A DNA stretch of 64,000 nt from Acidimicrobiales bacterium (GTDB taxonomy: Bacteria > Actinomycetota > Acidimicrobiia > Acidimicrobiales > MedAcidi-G1): assembly GCA_029245675.1 (NCBI GenBank), contig JAQWOV010000014.1:57363-121362 (forward strand), written 5' to 3'. Made by a program: the position numbers and the translations under genes. The notes beneath the pieces were generated by a model, which saw nothing but the letters and a program-made list of their open reading frames with translations, was not told the DNA's origin and did no database searches. Below, in pieces: positions 24,229 to 33,782 of the stretch. The stretch's first letter is position 1, and every line of letters starts with the position of its first letter.

Positions 24229-25632
24229 GTGACTAGCGCGGATATCGGAGTTGATCTTGGTCGTTACAAGCTTGGTTGGCGCGACGAAGAAGACTACGTC
24301 TATAAACCCACAAAAGGGTTAGATGACAAACTCATTCAAGAGATTTCTTGGATGAAAAGCGAACCGGAATGGATGCGGGATTTTCGTCTGAAATCTCACC
24401 AACGTTTTCTTGATCGTCCTATGCCATGGTGGGGCGGAGACATGACCGGAATCGATTTTGATGATATTTATTACTACATCAAACCAACAGAATCTCTTTC
24501 TGAAGATTGGGAAGATGTCCCAGACGCGATAAAGGACACGTACGAAAAATTAGGAATACCAGAAGCTGAACGAAAGTACCTGGCTGGCGTCACCGCTCAG
24601 TATGAATCAGAGGTTGTGTATCACCGCAACCGAGAAGACTTGGAACAGCAAGGCGTGATCTTTTGTGACATGGATACGGCGTTAAGAGAACACCCAGAGA
24701 TAGTCAAAGCTTATTTCGGACGGGTGATACCCCCAAATGACAATAAATTTTCAGCTTTAAATTCCGCAGTGTGGAGCGGAGGCTCGTTTATATATGTTCC
24801 ACCAGGCGTGAAAGTGGAAATGCCGTTACAGGCTTATTTCCGTATCAACGCAGAGAACATGGGCCAATTTGAAAGAACACTCATTATTGCTGATGAGGGC
24901 TCTGAAGTTCATTACATTGAAGGTTGCTCTGCTCCGGTTTACAGCACAGACTCACTACATTCTGCAGTGGTTGAAATAATAGTTAAAGAATCGGCTCGAG
25001 TTACCTACACAACAATCCAAAATTGGTCATCTAATGTCTACAACTTGGTGACGAAACGTGCTCGGGTTGAAGCAGAAGGCCATATGGAATGGATTGACGG
25101 GAATATAGGTTCTCGCTTGACCATGAAGTATCCGGCGGTAGTAATGGTCGGACCTAAAGCTTCAGGAGAGGTTCTTTCTGTCGCTTATGCAGGCGCAGGC
25201 CAACATCAAGATGCGGGTGCGAAAATGACACATGCTGCGCCAGAGACCACATCAAAAATAGTTTCTAAATCGATCTCAAAAGACGGAGGCCGCTCAAGTT
25301 ATCGCGGGCTTGTTCGAGTTGAAGAAGATGCGTATGGATGCAAGAGCCATGTGCAATGTGACGCTCTGATACTTGACGATGACAGCATCTCAGACACCTA
25401 CCCGTATATGGAGGTTGGTTCTTCAGATGCAGTAATCGGACATGAAGCAACAGTCTCAAAAGTCGCGGATGACCAACTCTTTTATTTAATGAGTAGAGGA
25501 TTGACTGAAGAACAGTCAATGTCTTTAGTGGTCAATGGTTTCATAGAACCAGTTACGAAGACTTTACCTATGGAATACGCTGTTGAATGGAGCCGACTAA
25601 TTGAACTTCAAATGGAAGGCTCAGTCGGTTAG
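24229..25632 (+). CDS. sufB: Fe-S cluster assembly scaffold subunit SufB
   Basis: A 467-residue SufB, part of the SufBCD scaffold that builds Fe-S clusters. Segments such as [47 protein letters not shown] (with the conserved Cys), [16 protein letters not shown] and [21 protein letters not shown] are diagnostic. The start is GTG at 24229, with GAGAGG 8 bases upstream; a 4-codon ATG frame overlaps that site and is probably not used. No sufC, sufD, sufS or sufU is next to it, which is unusual because sufB is normally in one operon with them. Confidence 0.93.
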   Translation: MTSADIGVDLGRYKLGWRDEEDYVYKPTKGLDDKLIQEISWMKSEPEWMRDFRLKSHQRFLDRPMPWWGGDMTGIDFDDIYYYIKPTESLSEDWEDVPDAIKDTYEKLGIPEAERKYLAGVTAQYESEVVYHRNREDLEQQGVIFCDMDTALREHPEIVKAYFGRVIPPNDNKFSALNSAVWSGGSFIYVPPGVKVEMPLQAYFRINAENMGQFERTLIIADEGSEVHYIEGCSAPVYSTDSLHSAVVEIIVKESARVTYTTIQNWSSNVYNLVTKRARVEAEGHMEWIDGNIGSRLTMKYPAVVMVGPKASGEVLSVAYAGAGQHQDAGAKMTHAAPETTSKIVSKSISKDGGRSSYRGLVRVEEDAYGCKSHVQCDALILDDDSISDTYPYMEVGSSDAVIGHEATVSKVADDQLFYLMSRGLTEEQSMSLVVNGFIEPVTKTLPMEYAVEWSRLIELQMEGSVG

Positions 25633-25670
25633 TCGCTCTAAACGCCGGTAGTTGCTAAGGTTCTATAGCC

Positions 25671-26039
25671 ATGCCGATGCGTCAAGAATGTAAGCAATTT
25701 GAGAGTCGCACCTATCCCAATGGGGATACTGTGCGTAAATGCAACCTTGATTTAGCTCCAGAAGCCCCTTGGCGTTGTCCTGAGAACTGCTCTTCTTACG
25801 AAAGGCGAACAGTTGATGTGAACTGGAGTCACGGAACATTGATTACCCCGGCTACGCCCGAAGAACCGGTCGGTTTAGGCGAGGATGAAAGCATCGTACA
25901 CTTGCTTGAATCAGTAGAAGGAATTGTTAATGCCGCTGCGCCTCAAATGCAAGCAGAAGTAGAAGCTGAACGAAAGAAAAAAAAGAGATCACCTCGTAAT
26001 ATGCTCAAACGAAAGAAACAGAAGAAAAGGAAAAAGTGA
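25671..26039 (+). CDS. Small Cys-containing protein with basic tail, unknown
   Basis: A 122-residue protein I cannot assign. Four cysteines in the first half (ECKQFESR, RKCNLD, WRCPENCSS) could bind a metal. The last 25 residues are almost all Lys and Arg (KKKKRSPRNMLKRKKQKKRKK in part), suggesting nucleic acid binding or a disordered tail. It lies 38 bases after sufB and 45 before phoH, all on the same strand, so it may belong to either unit. A second ATG two codons in is possible. Confidence 0.65.
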   Translation: MPMRQECKQFESRTYPNGDTVRKCNLDLAPEAPWRCPENCSSYERRTVDVNWSHGTLITPATPEEPVGLGEDESIVHLLESVEGIVNAAAPQMQAEVEAERKKKKRSPRNMLKRKKQKKRKK

Positions 26040-26084
26040 AAAATCTTCAGAACTTCTTTTCACTAGTTATCGTTTGAGATCTAT

Positions 26085-27041
26085 ATGACGAATCTTAAAT
26101 TAAATGTGCCAAGCAACGATTTAATGGTTGGACTCGTCGGGGAACGCGACGGGCTTCTCCGACAAATAGAAGCAGCTTTTCCTCAAGCAATGATTTCGGT
26201 ACGTGGTAACGAGGTCACGGTAAATGGACAAGAAGTAGATGTCGTTGGTCGCTTATTCAACGAACTCGTTCACCTGCTTGAGAATGGGCACGAACTCAAT
26301 TCGCGGGTTTTAGACCGAACAATAGACATGATCAAAGCAGACGAGCAACCCTCCGAAGTTCTCACTACAGAAATACTTCGAACTGCCCGCGGGAAGTCTG
26401 TTCGGCCAAGATCATCAGGACAGATGCGATATTTCGAAGCGGTTCGAGATGGAGTCATAACCTTCGCAGTGGGCCCTGCAGGCACTGGAAAAAGTTGGCT
26501 TGCTGTAGCAATGGCAGTGAGAGCTCTTAAAAACGAACAAGTTGATCGAATAGTCCTTACCCGACCTCTAGTTGAAGCAGGAGAAAGAGTCGGATTTTTA
26601 CCAGGGGATCTGATGGCAAAAGTTGACCCATATTTGAAACCCCTATATGACGCTTTGTTTGAAATGCTTGATCACGAAACGGCAACACGTCTTTTGGACC
26701 GCGGGCAGATAGAAGTGGCTCCTTTAGCATTTATGCGAGGCCGGACATTAAGTAATGCATTCGTGATACTTGACGAAGCGCAGAACACGTCACCTGAACA
26801 AATGAAAATGTTTCTTACGCGTATCGGATTTGGATCACGTGTTGTAGTGACTGGAGATGCAACTCAAGTGGATGTACCTGGTGGCCGTAGTGGATTGGAC
26901 GGACTCGAAGAAACGCTGTCTGGAATACAAGATCTTTCTTTTGTGAATCTGTCAAGTCGAGACGTCGTCAGGCACCGCATCGTCCAAGACATAGTTGATG
27001 CATACGACCGACGAATGCAGAGACGTAAAAAAAATGACTAA
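26085..27041 (+). CDS. phoH: PhoH-family ATPase
   Basis: A 318-residue PhoH (YbeZ-type) P-loop NTPase. Walker A is VGPAGTGKSWLAVAMAV (about residues 126-142), Walker B is VILDEAQNTSPEQMKMFLTR, and VVTGDATQVD follows. It is thought to act with YbeY on RNA and in stress responses. It heads the conserved order phoH-ybeY-era. Its end overlaps ybeY by 8 bases, so coupled translation is expected. Confidence 0.92.
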   Translation: MTNLKLNVPSNDLMVGLVGERDGLLRQIEAAFPQAMISVRGNEVTVNGQEVDVVGRLFNELVHLLENGHELNSRVLDRTIDMIKADEQPSEVLTTEILRTARGKSVRPRSSGQMRYFEAVRDGVITFAVGPAGTGKSWLAVAMAVRALKNEQVDRIVLTRPLVEAGERVGFLPGDLMAKVDPYLKPLYDALFEMLDHETATRLLDRGQIEVAPLAFMRGRTLSNAFVILDEAQNTSPEQMKMFLTRIGFGSRVVVTGDATQVDVPGGRSGLDGLEETLSGIQDLSFVNLSSRDVVRHRIVQDIVDAYDRRMQRRKKND

Positions 27042-27516
27042 AAGCAGCAACACTCTTAATGTGGTGTTTGTTGACGAACAAAAAGAACCTTCAACTGAAC
27101 TTACGCCCAAAAATAAAGAAATCGTAGGTCTCGCAATCGCTGTTTTAGAAGAAGAAGGTTTAGGTGACCGTCTCATAGAAGTAAGCATTCATTTTGTAGA
27201 CGAAGAACCTATGGCAGATTTAAATGCCCAACACATGAATCAAAGAGGATCTACGGACGTTTTAGCATTCCCTCTTGATGACCCTAAGAAATCAGAAGAC
27301 CAAGACGAATTTCTTCTACTCGGGGATGTTGTTATCTGCCCGAAAGTAGCTGACCGACAGGCAACCAATCACTCCTATGAAGCTGAACTTTCTTTACTGC
27401 TAATTCATGGGATTTTGCATCTCTTGGGCTACGACCATGCAGAAGAAGACGAAAAGCTAATAATGGAAAAACGACAGCAAAAAATTCTGCAAGATCATGG
27501 ACTTGATAAAAAATGA
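27034..27516 (+). CDS. ybeY: Endoribonuclease YbeY
   Basis: A 160-residue YbeY, a zinc endoribonuclease that matures 16S rRNA ends and acts in ribosome quality control. The catalytic zinc motif H-G-x-L-H-x5-H appears as IHGILHLLGYDHAEED. RGSTDVLAFPLD is also diagnostic. The start at 27034 (ATG in MTKSSNTL) gives the normal family N-terminus; an earlier in-frame ATG at 26995 would lie deep inside phoH. It overlaps phoH by 8 bases and era by 4. Confidence 0.92.
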   Translation: MTKSSNTLNVVFVDEQKEPSTELTPKNKEIVGLAIAVLEEEGLGDRLIEVSIHFVDEEPMADLNAQHMNQRGSTDVLAFPLDDPKKSEDQDEFLLLGDVVICPKVADRQATNHSYEAELSLLLIHGILHLLGYDHAEEDEKLIMEKRQQKILQDHGLDKK

Positions 27517-28373
27517 CAGAACAAGCTAAAGATTTTCGATCAGGTTTCATCACGCTGATTGGCCGACCAAATGTAGGTAAGTCAACGTTGTTGAATCAGA
27601 TGCTGGGAACGAAAGTAACAATCGTCTCTGACAAACCACAAACTACGAGAACGGAAATCCGCGGAGTGTTAAATCGGGATAACACTCAGGCAGTATTTTG
27701 TGACACCCCTGGGATACATAAACCACACACACTCCTGGGAGAGAGACTTAACGCCACCGCTCGAGGATCTTTACCAGATATGGATGTTGTCCTTTTTTTG
27801 GTAGATGCAGAGGGAGGCATTGGGAAAGGTGACCGTCTCATCGCCGAAACATTACCCAAAGGCCGAACAGTTTTAGTGCTGAACAAAATTGACAAAGCAG
27901 GTAAAGACCGAATCCTTTCGCAACTTTCAGAAGCAGCTGGATTTGATTTCGAACAATATTTTCCTATCTCAGCTAAGACAGGCGAAGGCGTAGAAGAATT
28001 AATCAACTACATATTGGAACAATTGCCTGAGGGGCCACAATATTATCCAGACGAAATGATCACAGATAACCCTGAAGCTTTTTGGGTTGCTGAACTCGTG
28101 CGAGAACAACTTCTGGCCATAGTAAAAGAAGAACTTCCGCATTCAATCGCTACACGAGTGACAGAGTGGGAGTGGCCGCGGATTCGTTGCGAAATTCTTG
28201 TGGAACGTGAATCGCAAAAAGGGATAGTTATCGGGAAAAAGGGTTTAGTTCTCAAAGAAGTTGGAACCAAAGCTCGACAGCATCTACCTGAAGAAGTATT
28301 TCTTGAACTTTTTGTCAGAGTAGATAAGAACTGGCAGAGACAACCTCGGTCATTAAATCGTTTGGGTTACTAG
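27513..28373 (+). CDS. era: GTPase Era
   Basis: A 286-residue Era GTPase that binds 16S rRNA during 30S assembly. G1 is GRPNVGKST, G3 DTPGIH, G4 NKID and G5 SAKTGEG. The C-terminal KH domain is seen in VERESQKGIVIGKKGLVLKEVG. Its ATG overlaps the ybeY stop by 4 bases. The stop codon TAG at 28371-28373 shares CTAG with the stop of the converging dinG-like gene, leaving no gap and no room for an intergenic terminator. Confidence 0.95.
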   Translation: MTEQAKDFRSGFITLIGRPNVGKSTLLNQMLGTKVTIVSDKPQTTRTEIRGVLNRDNTQAVFCDTPGIHKPHTLLGERLNATARGSLPDMDVVLFLVDAEGGIGKGDRLIAETLPKGRTVLVLNKIDKAGKDRILSQLSEAAGFDFEQYFPISAKTGEGVEELINYILEQLPEGPQYYPDEMITDNPEAFWVAELVREQLLAIVKEELPHSIATRVTEWEWPRIRCEILVERESQKGIVIGKKGLVLKEVGTKARQHLPEEVFLELFVRVDKNWQRQPRSLNRLGY

Positions 28374-30265
28374 GTACGAGTTTCAATACGTTCAAGATAA
28401 GAGAGAACAGATTCTTGATCTACGGTGCGGGTCATAGGCGGTAAGGCTTCAATGAGTTGCCCTCGGTAACTTCGATTTTTAGCTAATCGAGAATCTAGAA
28501 TTGCGGCAACCCCGAAATCAGATGTAGACCGAATCAACCTTCCCACCCCTTGAGATAGTTCAGTTGCCGCTATAGGGAGATCTATTTCGTTAAAAGATCT
28601 ATCTCCAACCCTCTCTCTACGTGCACTAAGCAAGGGATCAACAGGGCTTGGGAAAGGTATCCGATCAATAATTACTAAAGAACATGAAGGCCCGGGAACA
28701 TCTATTCCATGCCATAGCCCTTTTGTTCCAAAAAGACAGGATTCTTCTTCTCGAGCGAAAGCGGCTATTAAAGCTGGTTTGGGAAGATCATCTTGATGAA
28801 GAACTGTCCAAGGTAGTCGCGGGCGAAGATAGGTAGTTGCTTCGTCAAGAGCGCGACGACTAGTAAATAAGACCAAAGACCGCCCTCCGGCTGCGATAAT
28901 TAGCCGCTCGATCTCATCGTGAAGAGCATCGCGATAGTTTTCCGCACGAGGGTCTGGAAGATGAGAAGCACAGTAGAGAAGCGCTTGATTTTCAAAATCG
29001 AAAGGGCTACCAACATCTTCATAATTAAAGTCCTCTTCGTCAAGACCTAATCTGACAGCAAGATTCGCTGGAACAGTAGCGCTTGTCAAAACTACAGTCC
29101 GTACTGGCCACAAATTCTCGTTGAGAATATGATCTACAGAAATAAGAGCAACTTTTAAGCAAGGGCGACCATAGAGAGACTCAACCCATGCCACGAGTTC
29201 ATCTTCAAGCCATCTGGCTACTCGCACATTTTCTAGAAGCGATTCGATCAACTGAATAACTCTTGTTACTCTTGCTCCAAGATCAAGAGTTTCGGCATCT
29301 GGCAAACCCCTTAACACTGATGCCAAAGACACCAAACGGGTTTCCGCTAAATCAAGAGCGTCGGAAAGAACTGCGTCTTCAGGCGGTATAACACGTTTGT
29401 TTAAATGCTGAGACAAAGCCTCATCAAATATTTCACTTAACTCGCCAACATTTTGCAACTCTGGACATGGTGAAAGAACAGAACTTGCTTCTCGAAGAAG
29501 AGAACGAAATTTTCCTTGGTGGATCTCAAAACCTAATGACGAAGAAAGAATTTCTTCAACTTTGTGTGCTTCATCAAGAACAACAACCTCGTGTTCAGGG
29601 AGAAAAGAATTCTCTGAGGAAATATCTAAGGCGTAAAGATGCAAATTAGTTATAACTATGTCGGCTGCAGCTGCAGAATCTCTGGCAGTTTCCGCGAAAC
29701 AGCTTCCACCACTCGGGCATTTGTTTCTTCCCGGGCATTCATTAGAGGTCACACTAACTTTTTCCCAAGTGGCGTTATTTGGTTCAAAAGGAAGTTCTGA
29801 ACGGTCACCGGTCGCCGTGTCGTTGGACCATTCAATTATTGAATTCATGTGTTCCTCATTCACTCCCATACTGGGTTCATCAAAGGATTGCTGTTGGTCT
29901 GATAATTCATATTCAAGGAGTCGTTGGCGGCACACATAATTTGAACGTCCTTTTAGAACAGAAAATGAAAAAGGTGTGTCCAGATGTAGTTGAAGGAAAG
30001 GAAGATCTTTCTGGGCTAATTGATCTTGTAGTGCTTTTGTTGCGGTTGCAACAATCGTTGATTTTCCAGAAAGGATGCAAGGCAACAAATAGGCTAAGGA
30101 TTTACCTGTTCCAGTTCCTGCTCGTACAACGAGATGGCTTTCTTCGGCGATTGATGCAGCAACCATGCGAGTCATTGATTCTTGTCCCGGACGTCTTTCT
30201 CCACCATTAGGCAAGTTGCTGCATACTTCTTCAAGAGCGATGTGTGAAATATTCTGCAAAGCCAT
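28370..30265 (-). CDS. DinG/XPD-type ATP-dependent DNA helicase
   Basis: A 631-residue superfamily 2 helicase of the DinG group. Walker A is RAGTGTGKSLAYLL, motif II DEAHKVEEI, motif III-like VLTSATVPANLA and motif VI-like QGVGRLIRS. Four cysteines in YVCRQRL and ECPGRNKCPSGGSCF are placed as in the 4Fe-4S domain of XPD/DinG. It should unwind 5' overhang DNA in repair. The start is ATG at 30265 (MALQNISHIALE); reading to 30382 would overlap uppS by 37 bases. It interrupts the usual era-recO order on the opposite strand. Confidence 0.87.
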   Translation of the reverse strand: MALQNISHIALEEVCSNLPNGGERRPGQESMTRMVAASIAEESHLVVRAGTGTGKSLAYLLPCILSGKSTIVATATKALQDQLAQKDLPFLQLHLDTPFSFSVLKGRSNYVCRQRLLEYELSDQQQSFDEPSMGVNEEHMNSIIEWSNDTATGDRSELPFEPNNATWEKVSVTSNECPGRNKCPSGGSCFAETARDSAAAADIVITNLHLYALDISSENSFLPEHEVVVLDEAHKVEEILSSSLGFEIHQGKFRSLLREASSVLSPCPELQNVGELSEIFDEALSQHLNKRVIPPEDAVLSDALDLAETRLVSLASVLRGLPDAETLDLGARVTRVIQLIESLLENVRVARWLEDELVAWVESLYGRPCLKVALISVDHILNENLWPVRTVVLTSATVPANLAVRLGLDEEDFNYEDVGSPFDFENQALLYCASHLPDPRAENYRDALHDEIERLIIAAGGRSLVLFTSRRALDEATTYLRPRLPWTVLHQDDLPKPALIAAFAREEESCLFGTKGLWHGIDVPGPSCSLVIIDRIPFPSPVDPLLSARRERVGDRSFNEIDLPIAATELSQGVGRLIRSTSDFGVAAILDSRLAKNRSYRGQLIEALPPMTRTVDQESVLSYLERIETRT

Positions 30266-30345
30266 GTCTAGAGAGTAGATGGTTAACTTCAATTCTTGGT
30301 GCTTAAGGTGCGGCTCATTGGTAAAAGAGAAGGTAAGTTTCATAT

Positions 30346-31068
30346 GTGAAGATTTCTGACTTAGATTCCTCAAGGGTTCCAACCCATATTGCTGCAGTGA
30401 TGGATGGAAATGGCCGATGGGCCGAAAAACGTAAATTGCCCCGCACTGAAGGTCATACCGCTGGAGAACTATCCCTAATGGATGTTCTCGAAGGTGCTGA
30501 TGACCTTGGAGTCAAATGGTTCACCGTGTTTGCCTTTTCAACAGAAAACTGGGCAAGACCTTCAGAAGAAGTGCAGTTTCTTCTCAACTTCAACGAAAAA
30601 ATTCTTCTAGAAAGACAAGACGAATTGCATGAGAGAAATGTGCGAATTCGTTTTATTGGTCGCAGAAACCGGCAAGTCCCAAAACGATTAATACGCCGTA
30701 TGGAAGAAGCAGAAAACCTGACAAAGAAAAACACTGGACTTACTTTCACCATTGCATTCAATTATGGAGGACGAGCTGAAATCGTTGATGCGGTAAAGCA
30801 AATTGTTGACACAGGAATGTCTTCCACACGTATAACGGAAAAAACCATAAATCGATATCTTTACGATTCGACTATTCCGGACCCAGATCTCGTGATACGT
30901 ACCTCAGGAGAATACCGGGTGTCAAATTTCCTTCTATGGGAAATCGCTTACAGCGAACTTGTATTTTCAGAAGTGCTTTGGCCTGATTTTCGACGTGAAA
31001 ATCTTTTTACGGCGATCAAAGAATATCAAGATCGGGATCGTCGATACGGCGGCGTATCTGAAACCTAA
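30346..31068 (+). CDS. uppS: Isoprenyl (undecaprenyl) diphosphate synthase
   Basis: A 240-residue cis-prenyltransferase which makes the polyprenyl carrier for cell-wall synthesis. VMDGNGRWAEKR holds the catalytic Asp; FSTENWARP, NYGGRAEI and DLVIRTSGEYRVSNFLLWEIAY are diagnostic. The start is GTG at 30346 with a short N-terminus. It is followed by recO after 2 bases. Divergent from the dinG-like helicase. Confidence 0.93.
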   Translation: MKISDLDSSRVPTHIAAVMDGNGRWAEKRKLPRTEGHTAGELSLMDVLEGADDLGVKWFTVFAFSTENWARPSEEVQFLLNFNEKILLERQDELHERNVRIRFIGRRNRQVPKRLIRRMEEAENLTKKNTGLTFTIAFNYGGRAEIVDAVKQIVDTGMSSTRITEKTINRYLYDSTIPDPDLVIRTSGEYRVSNFLLWEIAYSELVFSEVLWPDFRRENLFTAIKEYQDRDRRYGGVSET

Positions 31069-31070
31069 TT

Positions 31071-31790
31071 ATGAGCCAATACAACGACAAAGGGGTAGTG
31101 CTTCGTGGATGGCGATTAGGAGAATCAGACCGGATAGTGGTTTTACTCACCGCAGAACATGGAAAAGTCAGAGCAGTTGTTAAAGGCGTCCGAAAAACAA
31201 AAAGCAAGTTTGGTGGAAGGCTCGAGTTAACGAGTCATGTGGCGTTCCAAATGTTTGAAGGAAGAGGGGAACTCGGGATAGTCACTCAAGCAGAAACAAT
31301 TGATCGTTTCGCAAATCTGCGCACGGACCCGAACTTGTTCGCTAATGCTTCTGCAATGCTCGAAGTAGTGGATCATTTCGCTTTAGATCAGGTGAGCGAC
31401 ACAAGAAGGTATGAAATGCTGGTCGGAGCGTTAAAGACTTTGAATAGCGATCCAGCCCCATTGGTTGTGCCAGCTTTTTTCTTAAAACTTCTTACTCACG
31501 AAGGATTAGAACCCCAGCTAGATAGGTGCACACGTTGCGACTCAAATGGACCACTTGTGTCTATTGATTATCACGAAGGGGGAGTGCTTTGTGAAAGATG
31601 TCGTCGAGGTCGAGCAGTGTCAGAAGGATCTATAGCAGTTATGCGTTCAATCCTCGGAGGCGGACTCAGTATGGCATTAGCAGTCAAAGATGAACAAGTG
31701 TGCGCAGAAGTTGAATCTATCGCCCACGAAGCAATCGAATTTCATCTAGAGCGTCGCTTACGAAGTCGAAAAGTAATAGATCAGACATAA
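31071..31790 (+). CDS. recO: DNA repair protein RecO
   Basis: A 239-residue RecO, which anneals strands and loads RecA with RecR. The OB-fold N-terminus is GVVLRGWRLGESDRIVVLLTAEHGKVRAVVKG, and the zinc site is four Cys: DRCTRC and LCERCRRG. Typical length. It lies 2 bases after uppS, a frequent actinobacterial pairing. It converges on the ABC permease gene with a gap of 10 bases. Confidence 0.92.
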   Translation: MSQYNDKGVVLRGWRLGESDRIVVLLTAEHGKVRAVVKGVRKTKSKFGGRLELTSHVAFQMFEGRGELGIVTQAETIDRFANLRTDPNLFANASAMLEVVDHFALDQVSDTRRYEMLVGALKTLNSDPAPLVVPAFFLKLLTHEGLEPQLDRCTRCDSNGPLVSIDYHEGGVLCERCRRGRAVSEGSIAVMRSILGGGLSMALAVKDEQVCAEVESIAHEAIEFHLERRLRSRKVIDQT

Positions 31791-31800
31791 CTTGATCTAT

Positions 31801-32988
31801 TTACCCTAAACGTAATGTTTCAAGTGGTTCCAAGCGTGCTGCTTTCCAAGCTGGGTATAAGCCGGCGATCACCGAGACAATTAGAGCCATGCCTCCTGCA
31901 ACCAAGAAAAGAGGGATGTTTAGTGTCGCTATCCATCCAAGAATTGAAGACACAAGATAAATAACGCACACACCGGTTACCACTCCTGCGATTCCACCCA
32001 GAACCCCCACAAACAGGGCTTCAAGAACGAATTGTAAAGCTATTGTCGTTTTTGTATGCCCAAGAGCGCGACGAATACCGATTTCTCCAGAGCGTTGAAT
32101 GACAGAAATAGACATAACATTCGCTATCCCAACCCCGCCAACGAGAAGCGCTAAACCACCCATTAAGAAAAGAATATTTCTGAGAGTAGTATCCACAGCT
32201 CCTTGAGCTTCAAGCAAGTCAGAAGGAACAGCGACGGTAACTGCTTCGTCTCCACCGAGGTTAATTGCCATAGGTAAAGCTTCTGCTGTTGAATCAACGT
32301 TCCCGTCAGTTGCTCTTACATAAAGCGTGGTTGGTTTTTGCTCAACATCAAAGTCTTCCTCAGCAGCAGATTTAGGGATTATCACCGCGGTGTCGAGCTT
32401 TGGTACGAGATCAACGTTTTCTAGAACACCAACTATCCCGTAGGTTTCTCCGTCTACGTCTATAGTTCGCACCTCACCAGGGAGATATTGATAGTCGTTA
32501 GCGAGATCTTGGCCAATCACTGCAGAACGAAAGATGTTATCTTCGTCGGCTCCGTTAATAAATCGACCGTGAAGCATTTTGGCATCTAAGACATGAAGAA
32601 GGTTTTGATCGCTAGTTAATACTGGAATCGGAATCGTTCGAAAAAAATCTTTCCCACCTTGAGAAGGAAGAACGATGAGGCTACCTATTTCAGTGATTCC
32701 AGCTGCTCGATCAACTGTGGATACATTCATAGTTCTTTCAACAGCTTCTTCGGGGAGGGTAGGTGCTTGACCTGCAGAGAAAGATCCGTCTGCAGAAGCG
32801 ACAATCAAGTTCGTGCCAAGTCTTTCTAGAGTCTGACGCACATCACCTTTAGCGGATTCGTTTAACCCAACGGCGGCAACAATACCTGCTGCACCCAACA
32901 CTGGGCCGAGCATGATGAGTAAAGTACGGACTTTTCTTGCCGTTAGGCCGCTAATAGCGACATTGAGTATCTCGCGAAACCAATTCAT
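31801..32988 (-). CDS. MacB-type ABC transporter permease
   Basis: A 395-residue permease with one N-terminal membrane helix (RTLLIMLGPVLGAAGIVAAVG), a large outside domain (about 55-270), and three C-terminal helices containing NVMSISVIQRSGEIGIRRALG and PAWKAARLEPLETLR. This is the MacB/FtsX layout, which drives export or mechanotransmission instead of classic translocation. The start is placed at the ATG at 32988; an earlier frame at 33024 would overlap the ATPase gene. It sits 2 bases after the ATPase stop. Confidence 0.88.
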   Translation of the reverse strand: MNWFREILNVAISGLTARKVRTLLIMLGPVLGAAGIVAAVGLNESAKGDVRQTLERLGTNLIVASADGSFSAGQAPTLPEEAVERTMNVSTVDRAAGITEIGSLIVLPSQGGKDFFRTIPIPVLTSDQNLLHVLDAKMLHGRFINGADEDNIFRSAVIGQDLANDYQYLPGEVRTIDVDGETYGIVGVLENVDLVPKLDTAVIIPKSAAEEDFDVEQKPTTLYVRATDGNVDSTAEALPMAINLGGDEAVTVAVPSDLLEAQGAVDTTLRNILFLMGGLALLVGGVGIANVMSISVIQRSGEIGIRRALGHTKTTIALQFVLEALFVGVLGGIAGVVTGVCVIYLVSSILGWIATLNIPLFLVAGGMALIVSVIAGLYPAWKAARLEPLETLRLG

Positions 32989-32990
32989 AG

Positions 32991-33782
32991 TTACTCGAGT
33001 TTGGAACCGCTGCCGGATTCCCAAAAAGTATCTTGTAACGACTGTTTACGTTCATCGCGTAAATCATCTGCAATGATTTTTCCGTCTCGCATAGAAACAA
33101 CTCGGTCCATCTGTTCAGCTATTTCAAGATCGTGGGTTACGAGAACAACTGCACGGTTTTGTCCCTGAAGATTTTTAAAAATATCCATCACCATTTTCGC
33201 GTTTTTCGTGTCAAGGGCACCGGTTGGTTCATCAGCCAGAATCATGAGTGGATCAGTAACTATTGCTCGCGCCAGGGCAACTCGCTGTTGTTCCCCTCCA
33301 GACAGTTGAACTGGCCGGTGATCATGACGTTCGGCTAAACCAACGGTGTCAAGAGCTTGTAATGCACGTTGATTTATTTCACTTTTGGTTAAATCACGAT
33401 AGAGAAGGGCGGTCGCTACGTTCCCTAGGGCTGTTAAATACGGAATTAGGTGAAATTGTTGGAAAACAAATCCAATAGAGTCGCCCCGCAACTTAGAGCG
33501 TGCTCCGTCATCTAGTTCTGTGACTTCTGTACCAGAAACTTTTATTGACCCGCGGGAGGGTAAATCAAGACAACCGAGAAGCCCCAGTAACGTTGATTTT
33601 CCTGATCCGGAAGGACCGATTATTGCCATGAAGTCGCCAGAGTGGATGTCTAAAGAAACTCCATCTAAAGCATGAACAGCTACTGGTTCTTCACCATAAA
33701 TCCTGTAGACGTCGTTTAAACAGAAGAGTTGCGTCTGGCGGGAATTTACCGGGTTGGGATCTTTTAACCCAGTTGAGTTCAT
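32991..33782 (-). CDS. MacB/LolD-type ABC transporter ATPase
   Basis: A 263-residue ATPase. Walker [18 protein letters not shown]-loop [18 protein letters not shown], signature [15 protein letters not shown], Walker [14 protein letters not shown] and the switch His in VTHDLE are all intact. The subgroup is that of MacB, LolD and similar. Its ATG overlaps the adaptor stop by 1 base (TAATG). The order adaptor, ATPase, permease is that of a tripartite exporter without outer-membrane partner. Confidence 0.92.
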   Translation of the reverse strand: MNSTGLKDPNPVNSRQTQLFCLNDVYRIYGEEPVAVHALDGVSLDIHSGDFMAIIGPSGSGKSTLLGLLGCLDLPSRGSIKVSGTEVTELDDGARSKLRGDSIGFVFQQFHLIPYLTALGNVATALLYRDLTKSEINQRALQALDTVGLAERHDHRPVQLSGGEQQRVALARAIVTDPLMILADEPTGALDTKNAKMVMDIFKNLQGQNRAVVLVTHDLEIAEQMDRVVSMRDGKIIADDLRDERKQSLQDTFWESGSGSKLE

